Shown here: one piece after another, positions 1 to 8,426 of the stretch | Position numbering within the stretch: position 1 is the first letter of the stretch | How the letters are laid out: each line of letters starts with the position of its first letter | Assembly: GCF_024721315.2 (NCBI RefSeq) | Contig: NZ_JANFAK020000002.1 | Coordinates: 90,740 to 154,739 of the forward strand | Direction: 5' to 3' | DNA length: 64,000 nucleotides | Source: Streptomyces sp. Isolate_45 | Lineage (GTDB): Bacteria > Actinomycetota > Actinomycetes > Streptomycetales > Streptomycetaceae | The notes under the pieces: model-generated | Told to the model about the DNA's origin: nothing | Databases searched by the model: none | What the model saw: only the letters and a program-made list of their open reading frames with translations | Made by a program: the position numbers and the translations under genes

Positions 1-3
1 CGG

Positions 4-192
4 CTACGGCTCGTTGGCACGCGTGTCGTCGTCCATCTCATGCTCACGCTCGCGTGAGGGGTTTTGGATGGCGCGCTCGTGGGTCGGCTTGCCCTGCATG
101 TCCTTCGGCTCGTCCTGGGCCGGGCGCTGGGGGCGCTCCTGTTCCTCGCGGCCCTTGCCCGGCTCTTGGTGCTTGTCCTGGATACCGCTCAT
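4..192 (-). CDS. small hydrophilic protein, function unknown
   Basis: This 62-residue reading frame begins MSGIQDKHQEPGKGREE and is almost entirely charged residues, Gln and Pro, with no hydrophobic core, so it is probably disordered. The ATG at 190-192 has GGAG six bases upstream, which makes it a better start than the upstream in-frame ATG. Similar short, charged proteins are common in Streptomyces genomes, but I know no function for them. It is transcribed leftward and ends three bases inside the window edge, complete with a TAG stop. High third-position GC supports coding. No operon partner is visible. Confidence 0.6.
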   Translation of the reverse strand: MSGIQDKHQEPGKGREEQERPQRPAQDEPKDMQGKPTHERAIQNPSREREHEMDDDTRANEP

Positions 193-343
193 CGCGCACT
201 CCATGAAAGTTGGGACGTTCCACCGCCACGCTGCCACCGAACGTCACCTACCGCACCATTTGATGACGGACGGTGATTCACTCCGGTTACCCGTATGCCC
301 GGGACGTCGCCGCTGACCCGCCCTCCTCGCGCAGCAGATCGCC

Positions 344-616
344 ATGCTTGAGCGGCAGCGCCGCAAGGACCGCACCGAGGTCACCCTCGTCCTGTCCGCC
401 GACACCCCGCCCGGGTCGGTCAGCGCCGTCGGCGACTTCAACGAGTGGCGGCCCGACACCCGGGGGCCGACCCGACGCCCAGCCGGCCCCCGAGCCGTCA
501 CGGCCACCCTGCCGGCCGAGGCCGGCCACACCTTCCGTCACCTCGCCGCTTGCGACTACTGGTTCAACGGCGACATCGCCGAAGGCCACGACGGCAACAG
601 CCGCCTCATGAAATGA
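344..616 (+). CDS. small isoamylase-N-terminal/CBM48-like protein
   Basis: A 90-residue protein with the sequence VSAVGDFNEW near residues 26-35, the typical core of the early-set isoamylase N-terminal (CBM48, glycogen-binding) fold, followed by a FRHLAACDYWFNGD stretch that matches the second half of the same domain. Stand-alone proteins of this size are frequent in actinomycetes; their role is not established, though a link to alpha-glucan binding is assumed from the family. Compared with what I recall of the family, the central part (TRGPTRRPAGPRAV) looks degenerate, so the gene may be drifting. It stands alone between an intergenic gap and a TPR gene on the same strand. Confidence 0.6.
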   Translation: MLERQRRKDRTEVTLVLSADTPPGSVSAVGDFNEWRPDTRGPTRRPAGPRAVTATLPAEAGHTFRHLAACDYWFNGDIAEGHDGNSRLMK

Positions 617-716
617 CTTTGGCCGGCCGCCCCTCGTTGTTTCCGGTCTGGACGGACGCGGCGGCAGTGTCCGCGAGCACCGTCCTGGTCGATCGCTTCA
701 AGATCTGCCAGGGTCT

Positions 717-1793
717 GTGAGCATGAACAGGCGAGACGACGTTTGGGAACTGATCCACCTCATCAACACGAAGATGGAAAGCGCGGCCGCGTCAGGCACA
801 CTGCGCACCGACCTGACGGCCGGTGATCTCCCAGAAGTGCTGCGGCTCGACGCGATACTCGCCGAGAGCGGCGCGGACATCGACGTCAGCATGAGGGCCG
901 TCGCCCAGCATCTGCTGGGCAAGCTGCGTTGGTACCGGTCCCGGCTGATGCCCGAAGGCGAGGGGGACGGCGAATACGATGCCGCGCTGAGCTTGTTCGA
1001 GCTGCCCTTCATCCTGGGGCTGGACGACATCCCGGAGCCCATGCTTCCCGCACTCGCGGAACGGGCGGTGCCCGTAGCCGCTTCATTCGAACGGGGGGCG
1101 TCCGGGACGAAGACCCCGGCCGAGATCGAGAGCGCGATCATGCTGTCCCGGCAGATCGTGACCCACCTCGCTCCCGACCACCCCTTCCGGCCCGGAGTGA
1201 CCGCCAATCTGGGACACATGCTGATGCTCCGGTTCGACAACGGCGGCTCGCCGCAGGATCTCGACCAGTCCATCGAACTGCTCCAGGCGGCGCTGGCCAT
1301 CGCCATCGCCGCCGACCAGCGAGAAGCCGTCCTTTCCACCTTGACGACGGCGCTCAGGCGCCGGCTCACGGCCACTGCCGACCCCGCGGATCTGGACCGG
1401 GTCATCGAGTGCTGTGAAGCCGGTGCCACGCTGGCGCCTGTTGACGACGAAGGCTCCGTCAAGTGGCTGAGCGGCTTGGGAGACTCCCTGCTCAACCGAT
1501 GCGAACGCACCGGCGCCGACTCCGATCTGGACCGAGCGATAGACGTCCTGAGGCGGGCGCTCGACGCCGACCGTGCGCGCCTCCTGGACCACACGGCGAT
1601 GAGGTACGACCTCGCCTACGCACTGTCGCGCCGCTTCAACCACACCCGGTCGGCGACGGATCTCACCGAAGGGATCGACCTGGCCAGGGCCGCGGTGGAA
1701 GCCGCCGAATCCGACCACGTGTTCCGCGCGCCGGCGCAGAACCTGCTGGAAGCCATGCTGCGGGTGAAAGCGTCGGGTCGCGCCCCATCGTGA
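717..1793 (+). CDS. TPR-repeat protein resembling the N-terminal part of CHAT-domain proteins
   Basis: A 358-residue helical protein. Residues from about 130 onward contain repeated units of the type A(N/T)LGHMLMLRF...DLDQSIELLQAAL and LGDSLLNRCERTGADSDLDRAIDVLRRAL, which are the tetratricopeptide-like repeats found ahead of CHAT protease domains in many Streptomyces proteins. No CHAT domain follows, since the frame stops at 1793, so the protein is either a stand-alone TPR scaffold or a shortened relative. The start is GTG at 717 or ATG at 723; AGGG lies 3 or 9 bases upstream respectively, and the ATG has the better spacing. No signal peptide or membrane segment is seen. Third-position GC is high throughout. 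Confidence 0.7.
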   Translation: MSMNRRDDVWELIHLINTKMESAAASGTLRTDLTAGDLPEVLRLDAILAESGADIDVSMRAVAQHLLGKLRWYRSRLMPEGEGDGEYDAALSLFELPFILGLDDIPEPMLPALAERAVPVAASFERGASGTKTPAEIESAIMLSRQIVTHLAPDHPFRPGVTANLGHMLMLRFDNGGSPQDLDQSIELLQAALAIAIAADQREAVLSTLTTALRRRLTATADPADLDRVIECCEAGATLAPVDDEGSVKWLSGLGDSLLNRCERTGADSDLDRAIDVLRRALDADRARLLDHTAMRYDLAYALSRRFNHTRSATDLTEGIDLARAAVEAAESDHVFRAPAQNLLEAMLRVKASGRAPS

Positions 1794-1799
1794 AACGGT

Positions 1800-2070
1800 C
1801 AGCACGACATGCCGCTCCGTCGGTGCCCGCCCCGGGAAGGTCCGGAGCCGTAGCGGGGCCAGGCCGGGTGTCGATGATCGGGAAGAGGGTGTCGGTGCCG
1901 GTCATTGCCGGCAGGCGCAGGAACTGGGGCTGCGGGCCGCGCAGGCAGATACGCCTTTTCATGTTCAGCCGCGACCTGCCGGGCCAGGAGGAACGCGCTC
2001 AGGCCGGAGGAATCACAGAACGCCAGGCCCGACAAGTCAACGACGATCTCCAACGCCGCAATGATTCCGG
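1800..2070 (-). pseudogene. frameshifted STAS-domain (anti-sigma-factor antagonist-like) remnant
   Basis: On the minus strand the frame from about 2065 reads EIVVDLSGLAFCDSSGLSAF followed by LLARQVAAEHEK. This is the phosphorylatable-serine region (DSSG) of STAS-domain anti-anti-sigma factors of the SpoIIAA/BldG type. At about 1960 homology moves to a neighbouring frame that reads RRICLRGPQPQFLRLPAM then TGTDTLFPI, the expected end of the same domain. The shift falls at an AAAA run. The N-terminal half of the domain is missing upstream. The reading is therefore a broken, truncated gene. Bases in the overlapping plus-strand frame are not thought to code. Confidence 0.6.
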
Positions 2071-2099
2071 GTCACAGGATCTCTCGCGCCGCGAAAATC

Positions 2100-2455
2100 A
2101 CGGCCGCATTGCGCGCCCATCCCTGACCCATGAGGCACGGGACGCATACGGAACTCCCTGGCCCGAGTGGATCAGATCCAACACCGACCAGCTGAACCAA
2201 GCCCAACGTCAAGGCGAGATCGGCTCCGATGTGAACACAGTCGACCAGGCCCACCAGATCTCCGGCACCCGGACAGGCCTTGTTCTGACGGGTCACTCCG
2301 TCTACGGAGACTTCGAAGGTCTTGAAGAGCGAATCGCGGCGAGGTGCAGGAATATCATGACCGTCACCGCGCATCCGCGCATTCTCCTGAAAATCGACTT
2401 CTCGCCCACTGCGGGCCGGGATCTCTATCAGGCATTCCTCGATAGACAGTCCTGA
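2100..2455 (+). pseudogene. C-terminal remnant of a gamma-butyrolactone-receptor-like TetR regulator
   Basis: The plus-strand frame ending at 2455 reads WPEWIRSNTDQLNQAQRQG, then FEGLEERIAARCRNIMTV and AHPRILLKIDFSPTAGRDLY. The order and spacing match the ligand-binding C-terminus of ArpA/ScbR-type gamma-butyrolactone receptors, where a (D)LEERI segment is followed by a helix and a P-x-(V/I)-L-x-(K/R)-(L/I)-D motif. The N-terminal helix-turn-helix part is absent, since the preceding DNA belongs to the STAS remnant, so the piece cannot bind DNA as a normal regulator. Third-position GC is lower than in neighbouring genes, consistent with decay. It lies directly upstream of the P450 gene. The family call comes from remembered family features rather than a search. 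Confidence 0.5.
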
Positions 2456-2646
2456 GGGTCGACTGAAGCACGCGCCAGAACCCCGGCGTTTTGTGCGGTC
2501 TGTTCACAAAAGCGGCAATCCTTCAAGTCGGCGAGTCTCACGGTGGCGCATGTAGGTGTGGGGAAACTCTCCTCTGGCGTAGACGCTCAATGGTGAGGGT
2601 ATGCAGGGCTGGCCATCCCTGTTTGATCTTGCGAGAAAGAGATTCC

Positions 2647-3894
2647 TTGAACACTTCCGTTGCTTCCGTCGGCGTCGACCGGCGGGCATTGGCGGCCATA
2701 TTTTCCAAGCTGCGAACCGAGGCAGGGCAATCGGATCCATTGCCGGCCTACCGGCAGCTTGCCGCAATGGGTGAGGTTATCCCCGCGCCATGGGGCGGAT
2801 ACGTCGTCACGTCATACGCTCTCTGTGACCGGATTCTGCGGGACAAGGCCTGGCGCGTCCCCGACGCCGATTGGCGGAGAAAGAATTCGGCTCGATGGAA
2901 TTCGCCTTCATCGCAACAGATGGCTGCGTCACTGCCGATGTTCAACCAACCCCAGCACACGATGGCACGCCGATCCCTCGGCAGCCTGTTCCCGCACAGT
3001 TCACTCGCAGCTCTTCGTCCGTCCGCGGAGCGGGCCGTCGACAGGCTGCTCACCAACTTCACCGATCAACTGCGCCACGGGCCGGCCGACTTCCACACAC
3101 TCGTCAGCGAAGAACTGCCCATCGTCACCATAGGCGAGTGGATGGGAATACCCGTCACCGACTACGCACTCCTGCGCGACCTCACGCATGATCAAGTCTT
3201 TGCGCAGGAACTCTTCCCCACACCCAGCCAGTTGGCTCTCTCCGATGCCGCCACGGCACAACTGCGGACCTATTTCGATGAGTTGATTCGTGAGCGCAGA
3301 ATGAGCCCTGGGAGTGACCCGGTTTCGGCGTGGCTACGGACGTGGGATGAGATCGAACCCGACAGGCAGCGCGCAGACGAAGCCGTCCACGGCCTCGCCC
3401 TCTTCATGATCCTCGCGGCGCTGGAGACGACCTCGCACATCCTGTCCACGGCGGTGCGCCTGCTCCTCGAAAACCCCACGCATCTGGAATCACTGCGTCG
3501 CGACCCCGCGCTCATCCCGGATGCCGTCGACGAAGTACTGCGCTACGACGCCCCCATCCACATGATCACGCGTGTGGCCCCGATGGATACCCAGCTCGGA
3601 GAAACCCTCGTGCCGGCCGGCCAGATGGTGCAGCTCATGGTGGGAGCCGCCCATCATGACCCCGCCCGCTACCCCGAACCCCATCGCTTCAGGCCCCGTC
3701 GTGGAGCGGCCCACCTGGCCTTCGGAGCCGGAATCCACTACTGCGCGGGCAACGCCCTGGCCCGGCTGGAAGCGGTCACCCTGCTCACCTCGCTCCTCGG
3801 TCGCCCCATACGGCCGCGCCTGAGCGGGCTCCCAGGGTGGGCGCCGCGGGTCGCCTTCCGACGGATCACGTCCCTGAGCCTTACCCTCGCCTGA
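2647..3894 (+). CDS. cytochrome P450
   Basis: A bacterial class I-type P450 of 415 residues. The haem loop is FGAGIHYCAG with Cys366 as axial ligand, the ExxR motif is E296-V-L-R299, and the I-helix reads ILAALETTS near residues 255-263. The usual Gly of the AG-x-E/D-T-T motif is Ala here, which may alter oxygen activation. I start the gene at TTG 2647 because AGAAAGAGA lies just upstream and the length then fits the family; the longer frame from 2491 would add about 50 residues unlike any P450. The next gene, a crotonase-fold enzyme, follows 31 bases later, so the two probably act together, perhaps as leftovers of a secondary-metabolite cluster. No ferredoxin or reductase is adjacent. Substrate unknown. 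Confidence 0.9.
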   Translation: MNTSVASVGVDRRALAAIFSKLRTEAGQSDPLPAYRQLAAMGEVIPAPWGGYVVTSYALCDRILRDKAWRVPDADWRRKNSARWNSPSSQQMAASLPMFNQPQHTMARRSLGSLFPHSSLAALRPSAERAVDRLLTNFTDQLRHGPADFHTLVSEELPIVTIGEWMGIPVTDYALLRDLTHDQVFAQELFPTPSQLALSDAATAQLRTYFDELIRERRMSPGSDPVSAWLRTWDEIEPDRQRADEAVHGLALFMILAALETTSHILSTAVRLLLENPTHLESLRRDPALIPDAVDEVLRYDAPIHMITRVAPMDTQLGETLVPAGQMVQLMVGAAHHDPARYPEPHRFRPRRGAAHLAFGAGIHYCAGNALARLEAVTLLTSLLGRPIRPRLSGLPGWAPRVAFRRITSLSLTLA

Positions 3895-3925
3895 CCATTC
3901 ATTCGAGAAACGAGACGACGCTCGC

Positions 3926-4693
3926 ATGCTCAAGGACTTCAAGACCCTTCAGGTGACCGACACCAACAAGGGAGCCATCGTCGAGGTGCAGCTCAACCGG
4001 CCCGAGACGGGTAACAGCGTCGATGGGCAGATGCTCAGCGAACTGCTGCTGCTCCTGCGTCACTTGGAGGACGACGCCACCGTCCGCGTGATGGTGTTGT
4101 CCGGCGCGGGAGATCATTTCTGCCAGGGTGGCGACCGTTCGGAGTTCCCCGAACTACTGGAGAGGGACCCGTCGGGCTCCGAGCTGACCGCCCTCGGCTA
4201 CACGGCCCAGCGTGTGTGCTCGACACTCGCGCAAATGAAACTGGTGACCATCGCCCGTCTCCACGGTGACGTCATAGGCGCCGGCCTTGGACTCGCGATC
4301 TTCTGCGATCTGCGCATCGGAGCAGACACCGCCAGATTCCGGATGCCGGAGGTCGGCCTCGGAGTCCCGCCCGCATGGGGTGGCGTCCTGCCGCGTCTCC
4401 TGGAAGAGGCGGGACAGTCCAGGGTTCGCCGGTTCCTGCTCACGGCCGACGCGTTCGACGCCGACATGGCGGAGCGAATGTCCATCCTGGACAAGGTGGT
4501 GCCCGCAAGCGAGCTCGACGCTGCCGTCAATCACTGGGCCAAGAAGATCGCCCGTCGTGACCAGACGGCCATGCGGATCACCAAAACCATGTTGAACGCG
4601 CGTGCAGGCGCGTCTCAGCTGGCGGTTGGTTCGTATTTCGACGAGGAGTTGCTGACGGCTTCGATCGCCAGGCGGGTGCTGCCCCGGGGGTGA
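3926..4693 (+). CDS. enoyl-CoA hydratase/isomerase (crotonase) family protein
   Basis: A 255-residue crotonase-fold protein. The N-terminal beta strands (EVQLNRPETGNSVDGQML), the oxyanion-hole segments LSGAGDHFCQGGDRSEF and GDVIGAGLGLAIFCDLRIG, and the MPEVGLGVPP segment after them are all in the expected order. The family acts on acyl-CoA thioesters or, in secondary-metabolite clusters, on carrier-protein-bound acyl groups. The residue usually serving as catalytic acid after the second oxyanion segment is not obvious, so hydratase activity is not assured. It follows the P450 gene by 31 bases with GAGACGACG upstream of the ATG, so the two are probably co-transcribed. Confidence 0.85.
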   Translation: MLKDFKTLQVTDTNKGAIVEVQLNRPETGNSVDGQMLSELLLLLRHLEDDATVRVMVLSGAGDHFCQGGDRSEFPELLERDPSGSELTALGYTAQRVCSTLAQMKLVTIARLHGDVIGAGLGLAIFCDLRIGADTARFRMPEVGLGVPPAWGGVLPRLLEEAGQSRVRRFLLTADAFDADMAERMSILDKVVPASELDAAVNHWAKKIARRDQTAMRITKTMLNARAGASQLAVGSYFDEELLTASIARRVLPRG

Positions 4694-4903
4694 CCCCAGG
4701 TAGGTGCAACGTCGGTCCGCGACCAACCGACCCTCCGGCCCGGAGGCGAGTCTCGGCAAAGGAACCACGGTGGCCTTCCGTGCCCCCGAGCCAGCCGCAT
4801 GCATCACCGGTGCCGTGTGCCCGTCAACGGCAGCGCCGGTACGGGCCGCTGGCCTTCGGGACCGTCCGCCACCCTGGAGTCCGATGACCGCATGACCTGA
4901 CAG

Positions 4904-5063
4904 CGGGCAGTCCCCAGTGGGGCTGCCCGGCGGCAACAAATCCCTGGTGTGTCCAGCGCCTCGGTTTGCTTGCCGGCAGCGCTGCCACCACCTGGCGAGT
5001 GTTCAGCTCGCCAGGTGAAGAACCCGGTCCGCAGACCGGGCAAAACCGCCCCTGCCAGGGCGG
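4904..5063. repeat. cluster of four consecutive strong hairpins
   Basis: Four inverted repeats lie within 160 bases after the crotonase gene. The first, 4904-4929, pairs CGGGCAG with CTGCCCG plus CCCC with GGGG around AGT. The second, 4989-5017, is a perfect 11-bp stem CACCTGGCGAG/CTCGCCAGGTG with a 7-base loop. The third, 5023-5040, pairs CCCGGTC with GACCGGG around four bases. The fourth, 5046-5063, pairs CCGCCC with GGGCGG. The palindrome GGCAGCGCTGCC (4975-4986) lies between the first two. They may terminate the P450-crotonase operon, or belong to a structured RNA or the edge of the mobile-element remnant to the right. No gene is convincing in 4694-5235. Confidence 0.6.
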
Positions 5064-5235
5064 ATCACATGCTTCCGAAGAACCCGACTCCAGTGCGCAT
5101 GGGTACCAGGGGATCGACGCTACCGTGTCCCGACACATCCGCCCGGGGCGACTTCTCGCGCGCCGCCACCTGGGTCATCACCCAGCGCCTGTACCCCAAG
5201 ACCGGCGACACCACGCTGGGCGTCGCAAGCGACCT

Positions 5236-5482
5236 CGCCGCGCGGCGACGGCCTTCGCCACCGGATACGACAAGCTCGCCGTCCGCTACGAAGGGACCGT
5301 GCTGGTCGCAGTCCTAAACGAGTGGCTGTGACAGACATCCTCTTTCCGGAGACCCAAGCGCCGCCCCGCTCTCCTTCGATCGGCTCGTAGTCGTCGAGGT
5401 AGCAGGTCAGGGCGACCTTGTCGAGGCCATCCGCAGTCTCTGAACGACACCCCGCACCTTCAGCCACTTTCGCAACAGACCC
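5236..5482 (+). mobile_element. 3' remnant of an IS5-family insertion sequence with its right inverted repeat
   Basis: The frame ending at 5331 reads ATGYDKLAVRYEGTVLVA followed by VLNEWL and a stop, the characteristic C-terminus of IS5-family DDE transposases (usually ...TRYDK.AVRY.A.V..A....WL). About 135 bases further on, CACTTTCGCAACAGACCC at 5465-5482 is the form of terminal inverted repeat (GGGTCTGTTGCGAAAGTG when read outward) found on many IS5-group elements, and CTAA follows, resembling the target duplication. The rest of the transposase and the left end are absent, so the element is inactive. Confidence 0.55.
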
Positions 5483-5736
5483 TAATCGCCCGCGAAGCCT
5501 ATGCGTAGGTCTCTGTCCGCACGGCAGCGTAGGCCCCAGGCCGGCAGTGTCGTGATGGCCTCGTGCTCGGCATTGCTCAACCGAGCGAGATCCGCACCTT
5601 TCAGCTCCCGCACCATCCGGCCCACTGCCTCACCGCGCAGGGCGGTGTCCCCGTAGGGATTGATGGTGGCCAGGGTTGGCAACCGGTGCCGGCCCAACTT
5701 TTCGATGGCCGTCCAGAACTCGTCATCGACGACCAT
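5482..5736 (-). pseudogene. unknown gene truncated at its 3' end by the IS5 remnant
   Basis: An 84-codon frame (MVVDDEFWTAIEKLGRHR near the start, then LATINPYGDTALRGEAVG) looks like genuine soluble-protein sequence: helical, with high third-position GC. Its stop codon TAG at 5482-5484 is composed of the presumed target duplication plus the first base of the IS terminal repeat, so the original gene continued and was cut off by the insertion. I do not recognise the family. The ATG at 5734-5736 has a close GGAGCGG; the true start might lie further upstream in the same frame. Confidence 0.5.
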
Positions 5737-5762
5737 CCGCTCCAGCGCCCCGGCCGCTTGCT

Positions 5763-6049
5763 TCAGCAGCAGGACGGCGATCGCGGCCCTGAGCAGGGCG
5801 AGCCCGGGGGCCAGGACCGATACGTGATCAACATCCGGCCGACGTCAGGCGCGAAGAGGAGAACCTGGCGCAGGTCGGTGGCGATCAGGCCCGGCAGAAC
5901 CGCGTAGGAGGCAACGGCCGGTAGCCGCAGGCCGCCACCGTGAGGATCCTCCGGCGAGGATGCGGCGCCGCCCCCTGTGGCGCCTGCCCGGCGAGGCCGG
6001 AACAGGTGGAGTGTGGAGTAGGGACCAGATCGTGGCCGCCCCCAGCGCG
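5763..6049 (-). pseudogene. possible remnant of a membrane-protein C-terminus
   Basis: In one minus-strand frame this stretch reads LPAVASYAVLPGLIATDLRQ followed by VLLFAPDVGRMLITY, which looks like a loop and transmembrane helix such as those ending membrane-anchored serine hydrolases. The frame continues into low-complexity sequence without a convincing start. It may be a separate decayed gene downstream of the kinase-like remnant. I cannot name it with confidence. Confidence 0.25.
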
Positions 6050-6055
6050 GTCCTG

Positions 6056-6870
6056 CTATCGGCCGGAGCCCGCGGCCCGCCCCGTCGTGAAGGCCGGTCT
6101 GCGCACCTCGGGCCAGTTCATCGGTACCCCGGCCCCGGCCCCGGCACCGGCCCCGGGCCGGTGCCGGGGTAGCAGGACCCGCAGTGCTCCCGGTTCCACG
6201 TGGCAGCGCACCGGCGTGGGCATCGTCAGGGATTCGCCGTCCAGACCGATCCTGATGACCGGACCGTCCGAGTCCACGACAACCTCGCGGGCCCGGACCG
6301 AGGTCAGGCCACCGGACCGGCCATGACTGGCGCGAGCAGGTCCGGCAACAGCGCCAGGACCGTACGGATCTTGTCGTCGCGACGACGTCCTGGGGATGCT
6401 CCGGGTCGAGGAGCACCACGTCGGCACCCATGGCCTCAGCCTTCTCGCGAAGTGGAAGGAGCCGACCTTCACGCCGCCGGAGCGGGGATTCATGATGATG
6501 TACGGCCGTCGCGGCGGCACGGCACGCAGCTCGGGCATCCGGGACCGGCCCTCCTGGACGAGCGCGGCACGCCCGCACGCCGCGGCCAGGACCCAAAGGA
6601 GGACCGAGCAGATCACCACCCAGAGCAACGCCACCCGCGCGAACCACACGATCACGGCCACGGGCGCCACCTACAGCAGCGCCACCATCCACCGGATGAG
6701 GCCTCGGTGCGCCAGGACGAGCCAGGCGGCGACAGGGGGTCAGGGACACTGCGGCGAGCCCTACGCCCACCAGGACGACGCTCCGGAGCCCGGCGAAGAC
6801 CAGCAGGACGATGAGGGCCGCCGTGCCGGACAGCAGGGCCGGCCGTGCCTGGCTGGGCGTGCATGCTCAC
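6056..6870 (-). pseudogene. decayed diacylglycerol-kinase-like (lipid kinase) gene
   Basis: Pieces of one protein lie in two minus-strand frames. A hydrophobic N-terminal segment (VIVWFARVALLWVVICSVLL) is followed by the DAGK catalytic-domain start PYIIMNPRSGG, then in another frame by REKAEAMGADVVLLDPEHPQ, then back in the first frame by VVVDSDGPVIRIGLDGESLT, VRCHVEPGALRVLLPR and VPMNWPEVRRPAF, which match the C-terminal part of Streptomyces YegS/DAGK-type proteins. Roughly 600 bases that would encode most of the kinase domain, including the GGDGT motif, are missing. Two frameshifts plus the internal deletion make the gene dead. An AACCGC repeat (about four units near 6882-6902) lies at its 5' side. 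Confidence 0.6.
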
Positions 6871-6937
6871 GGCGACCCCAACCGCAACCGCAACCGCAAC
6901 CGCGTCGCCGCGCCGTGCAGGACCGCGGAGCCTCAGC

Positions 6938-7306
6938 TCACGGGCGTTTCCCGACGGACCGCCGGGGTTTGGCCGTCGCCGCTGTCTTCCTCGGCCGTGC
7001 GGGTCGCGGCTGCGCCCGTTCGCTCTCGTCCGAGGCTTCCGGTGAGGTCTCCCGCCCGGCGCGGGCAGACGTATGAAGTCGACCGGTCGTCCACTTCAGC
7101 TCGATCTCCAGCTCGATCTCGTCACCGTCCACCTCGATCTCGATCTCACTGCGGAGCTCGTCGGGTACGCGCAGGCTCAGGACGCCCGAACCAAGCGTGA
7201 CCTCGGCGTTCCCACCCTCTCTCAGTGCCTCGGCGAGCGCCGAGAGCTGCTCGGCGGCCTCGCTTCGGGACAACGAGCGTTTCTGTTCGAACTTGAGGTC
7301 CGACAC
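6938..7306 (-). CDS. amphi-Trp domain-containing protein
   Basis: A 122-residue protein whose first 75 residues read FEQKRSLSRSEAAEQL, then LREGGNAEVTLGSGVLSL and IEVDGDEIELEIELKW, the pattern of the amphi-Trp domain, a small actinobacterial and archaeal domain ending in an amphipathic strand with a conserved Trp. The function of the family is unknown. The C-terminal 45 residues are a basic, Pro/Arg/Lys-rich tail that could contact nucleic acid or be disordered. The GTG start at 7304-7306 has GGAGGAAAC directly upstream. It is transcribed leftward toward the DAGK remnant and appears intact, unlike its neighbours. Confidence 0.8.
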   Translation of the reverse strand: MSDLKFEQKRSLSRSEAAEQLSALAEALREGGNAEVTLGSGVLSLRVPDELRSEIEIEVDGDEIELEIELKWTTGRLHTSARAGRETSPEASDESERAQPRPARPRKTAATAKPRRSVGKRP

Positions 7307-7379
7307 GTTTCCTCCAGGGCTTGGGACGCGTCTGACCGAACCGACCAGACACCTGCCATGTTCTGTTCCTGACGCTCAT

Positions 7380-8109
7380 CCCGCACGACCGGCCGGTCCC
7401 ACGGATGACGTTCCCCGGCGTGCACCATGCCGGCCGGCCCCAAACCGGCCCCGCCGGGACCGGACCGGATCGGGAGGACGGCTGGTTCGCGGAGCGGCTG
7501 AAACGTACCGGGGAAAGGCGCCACTGCCTGCCCGGGCGGCGTGCCGGGCGAGGGAGCCGGGACGCCGCCCCGCCGCCATCCGTGCGCGGAAGCGGTGTGG
7601 AGGCGCGCTCGCCGGGGCGGAATGAGGGTCTCGCGCGGACGGGGGCGTGAGATTGGTCGGATGCAATAAGCGAGCGGTCGCACGAACAGCGTCCACCTCA
7701 CTCACGAGGAGGACTACTTCGGGCTGGTCGGCCGTACGAGATGGAGGAGGGGTTGGTGGTTGTCCACCGGGCCGTGGTGACGCGTGTCGCAGGAGCTGCG
7801 GGAGCCGGTGGGGGTGCTTCGGCTCGCGTACGGGCCGACTGACGGGAGCAGCGGGTACGGCGGTCATGCGGTGTACCTCGTCGAGGCGCTTGAGCGGCCG
7901 ACTGGGCCGACACGATGTGGTCCGGTGCGTGACCACCCAGGCCGCAGGACGACAGTGGCCTGCCTGGCGGGGCCGGGCACTGGAGGGGCGGTCACCGCCC
8001 GCCGGTGGCAGGGACGTTCGGACAGGCGCCCCTTCGGCCCTGAGAAGGTAGCCCCGCACCCAACCGGCACGTCATGCACCTGCTGGCCATTACTGGTGGG
8101 TAGAGGCTC
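7380..8109. other. gene-poor stretch with no convincing coding sequence
   Basis: I see only Pro/Arg-rich overlapping frames without start signals or family features here. Around 7690-7760 a short plus-strand stretch (HEEDYFGLVG) might be a trace of a lost gene, but nothing extends it. The right edge merges with the IS701 remnant, whose frame continues past its homology end. Confidence 0.4.
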
Positions 8110-8421
8110 AAGCCGGCGCCGTGTCTTTGGGGCTCCGGCCAGTCGTTGCAGGGTGCAGCAGGCGTGCGCGACGGAGACGAGGGTGACGTGGTGGTGCCAG
8201 CCGTTCCAGGTGCGGCCCTCGAAGTGGGCGAGTCCCAGGGCCTGTTTCATCTCGCGGTAGTCGTGCTCGATGCGCCGGCGGAGCTTGGCCAGGCGGACCA
8301 GGGTGGTGAGCGGGGTGTTGGCGGGTAGGTCGGAGAGCCAGAACTGAACGGGTTCGGCCTGGTCGGCCGGCCACCCGGCCGGCAGCCAGCACTGCGGCAG
8401 CTCACGCGAAGTCCGAGTGGC
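8110..8421 (-). mobile_element. 3' fragment of an IS701-family transposase
   Basis: The minus-strand frame reads LPQCWLPAGWPADQAEPVQF, then WLSDLPANTPLTTLVRLAKL, RRIEHDYREMKQALGLAHFE and GWHHHVTLVSVAHACCTLQR. This is the well-known C-terminal part of IS701-family transposases of Streptomyces, including the conserved (R)IEHDYREMKQ...GLDHFEGR segment with its catalytic Glu. The N-terminal two thirds and both ends are missing, and the frame shifts after LAGAPK, so this is a dead fragment. It abuts the stop codon of the small secreted-protein gene. Confidence 0.8.
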
Positions 8422-8426
8422 TGGGG

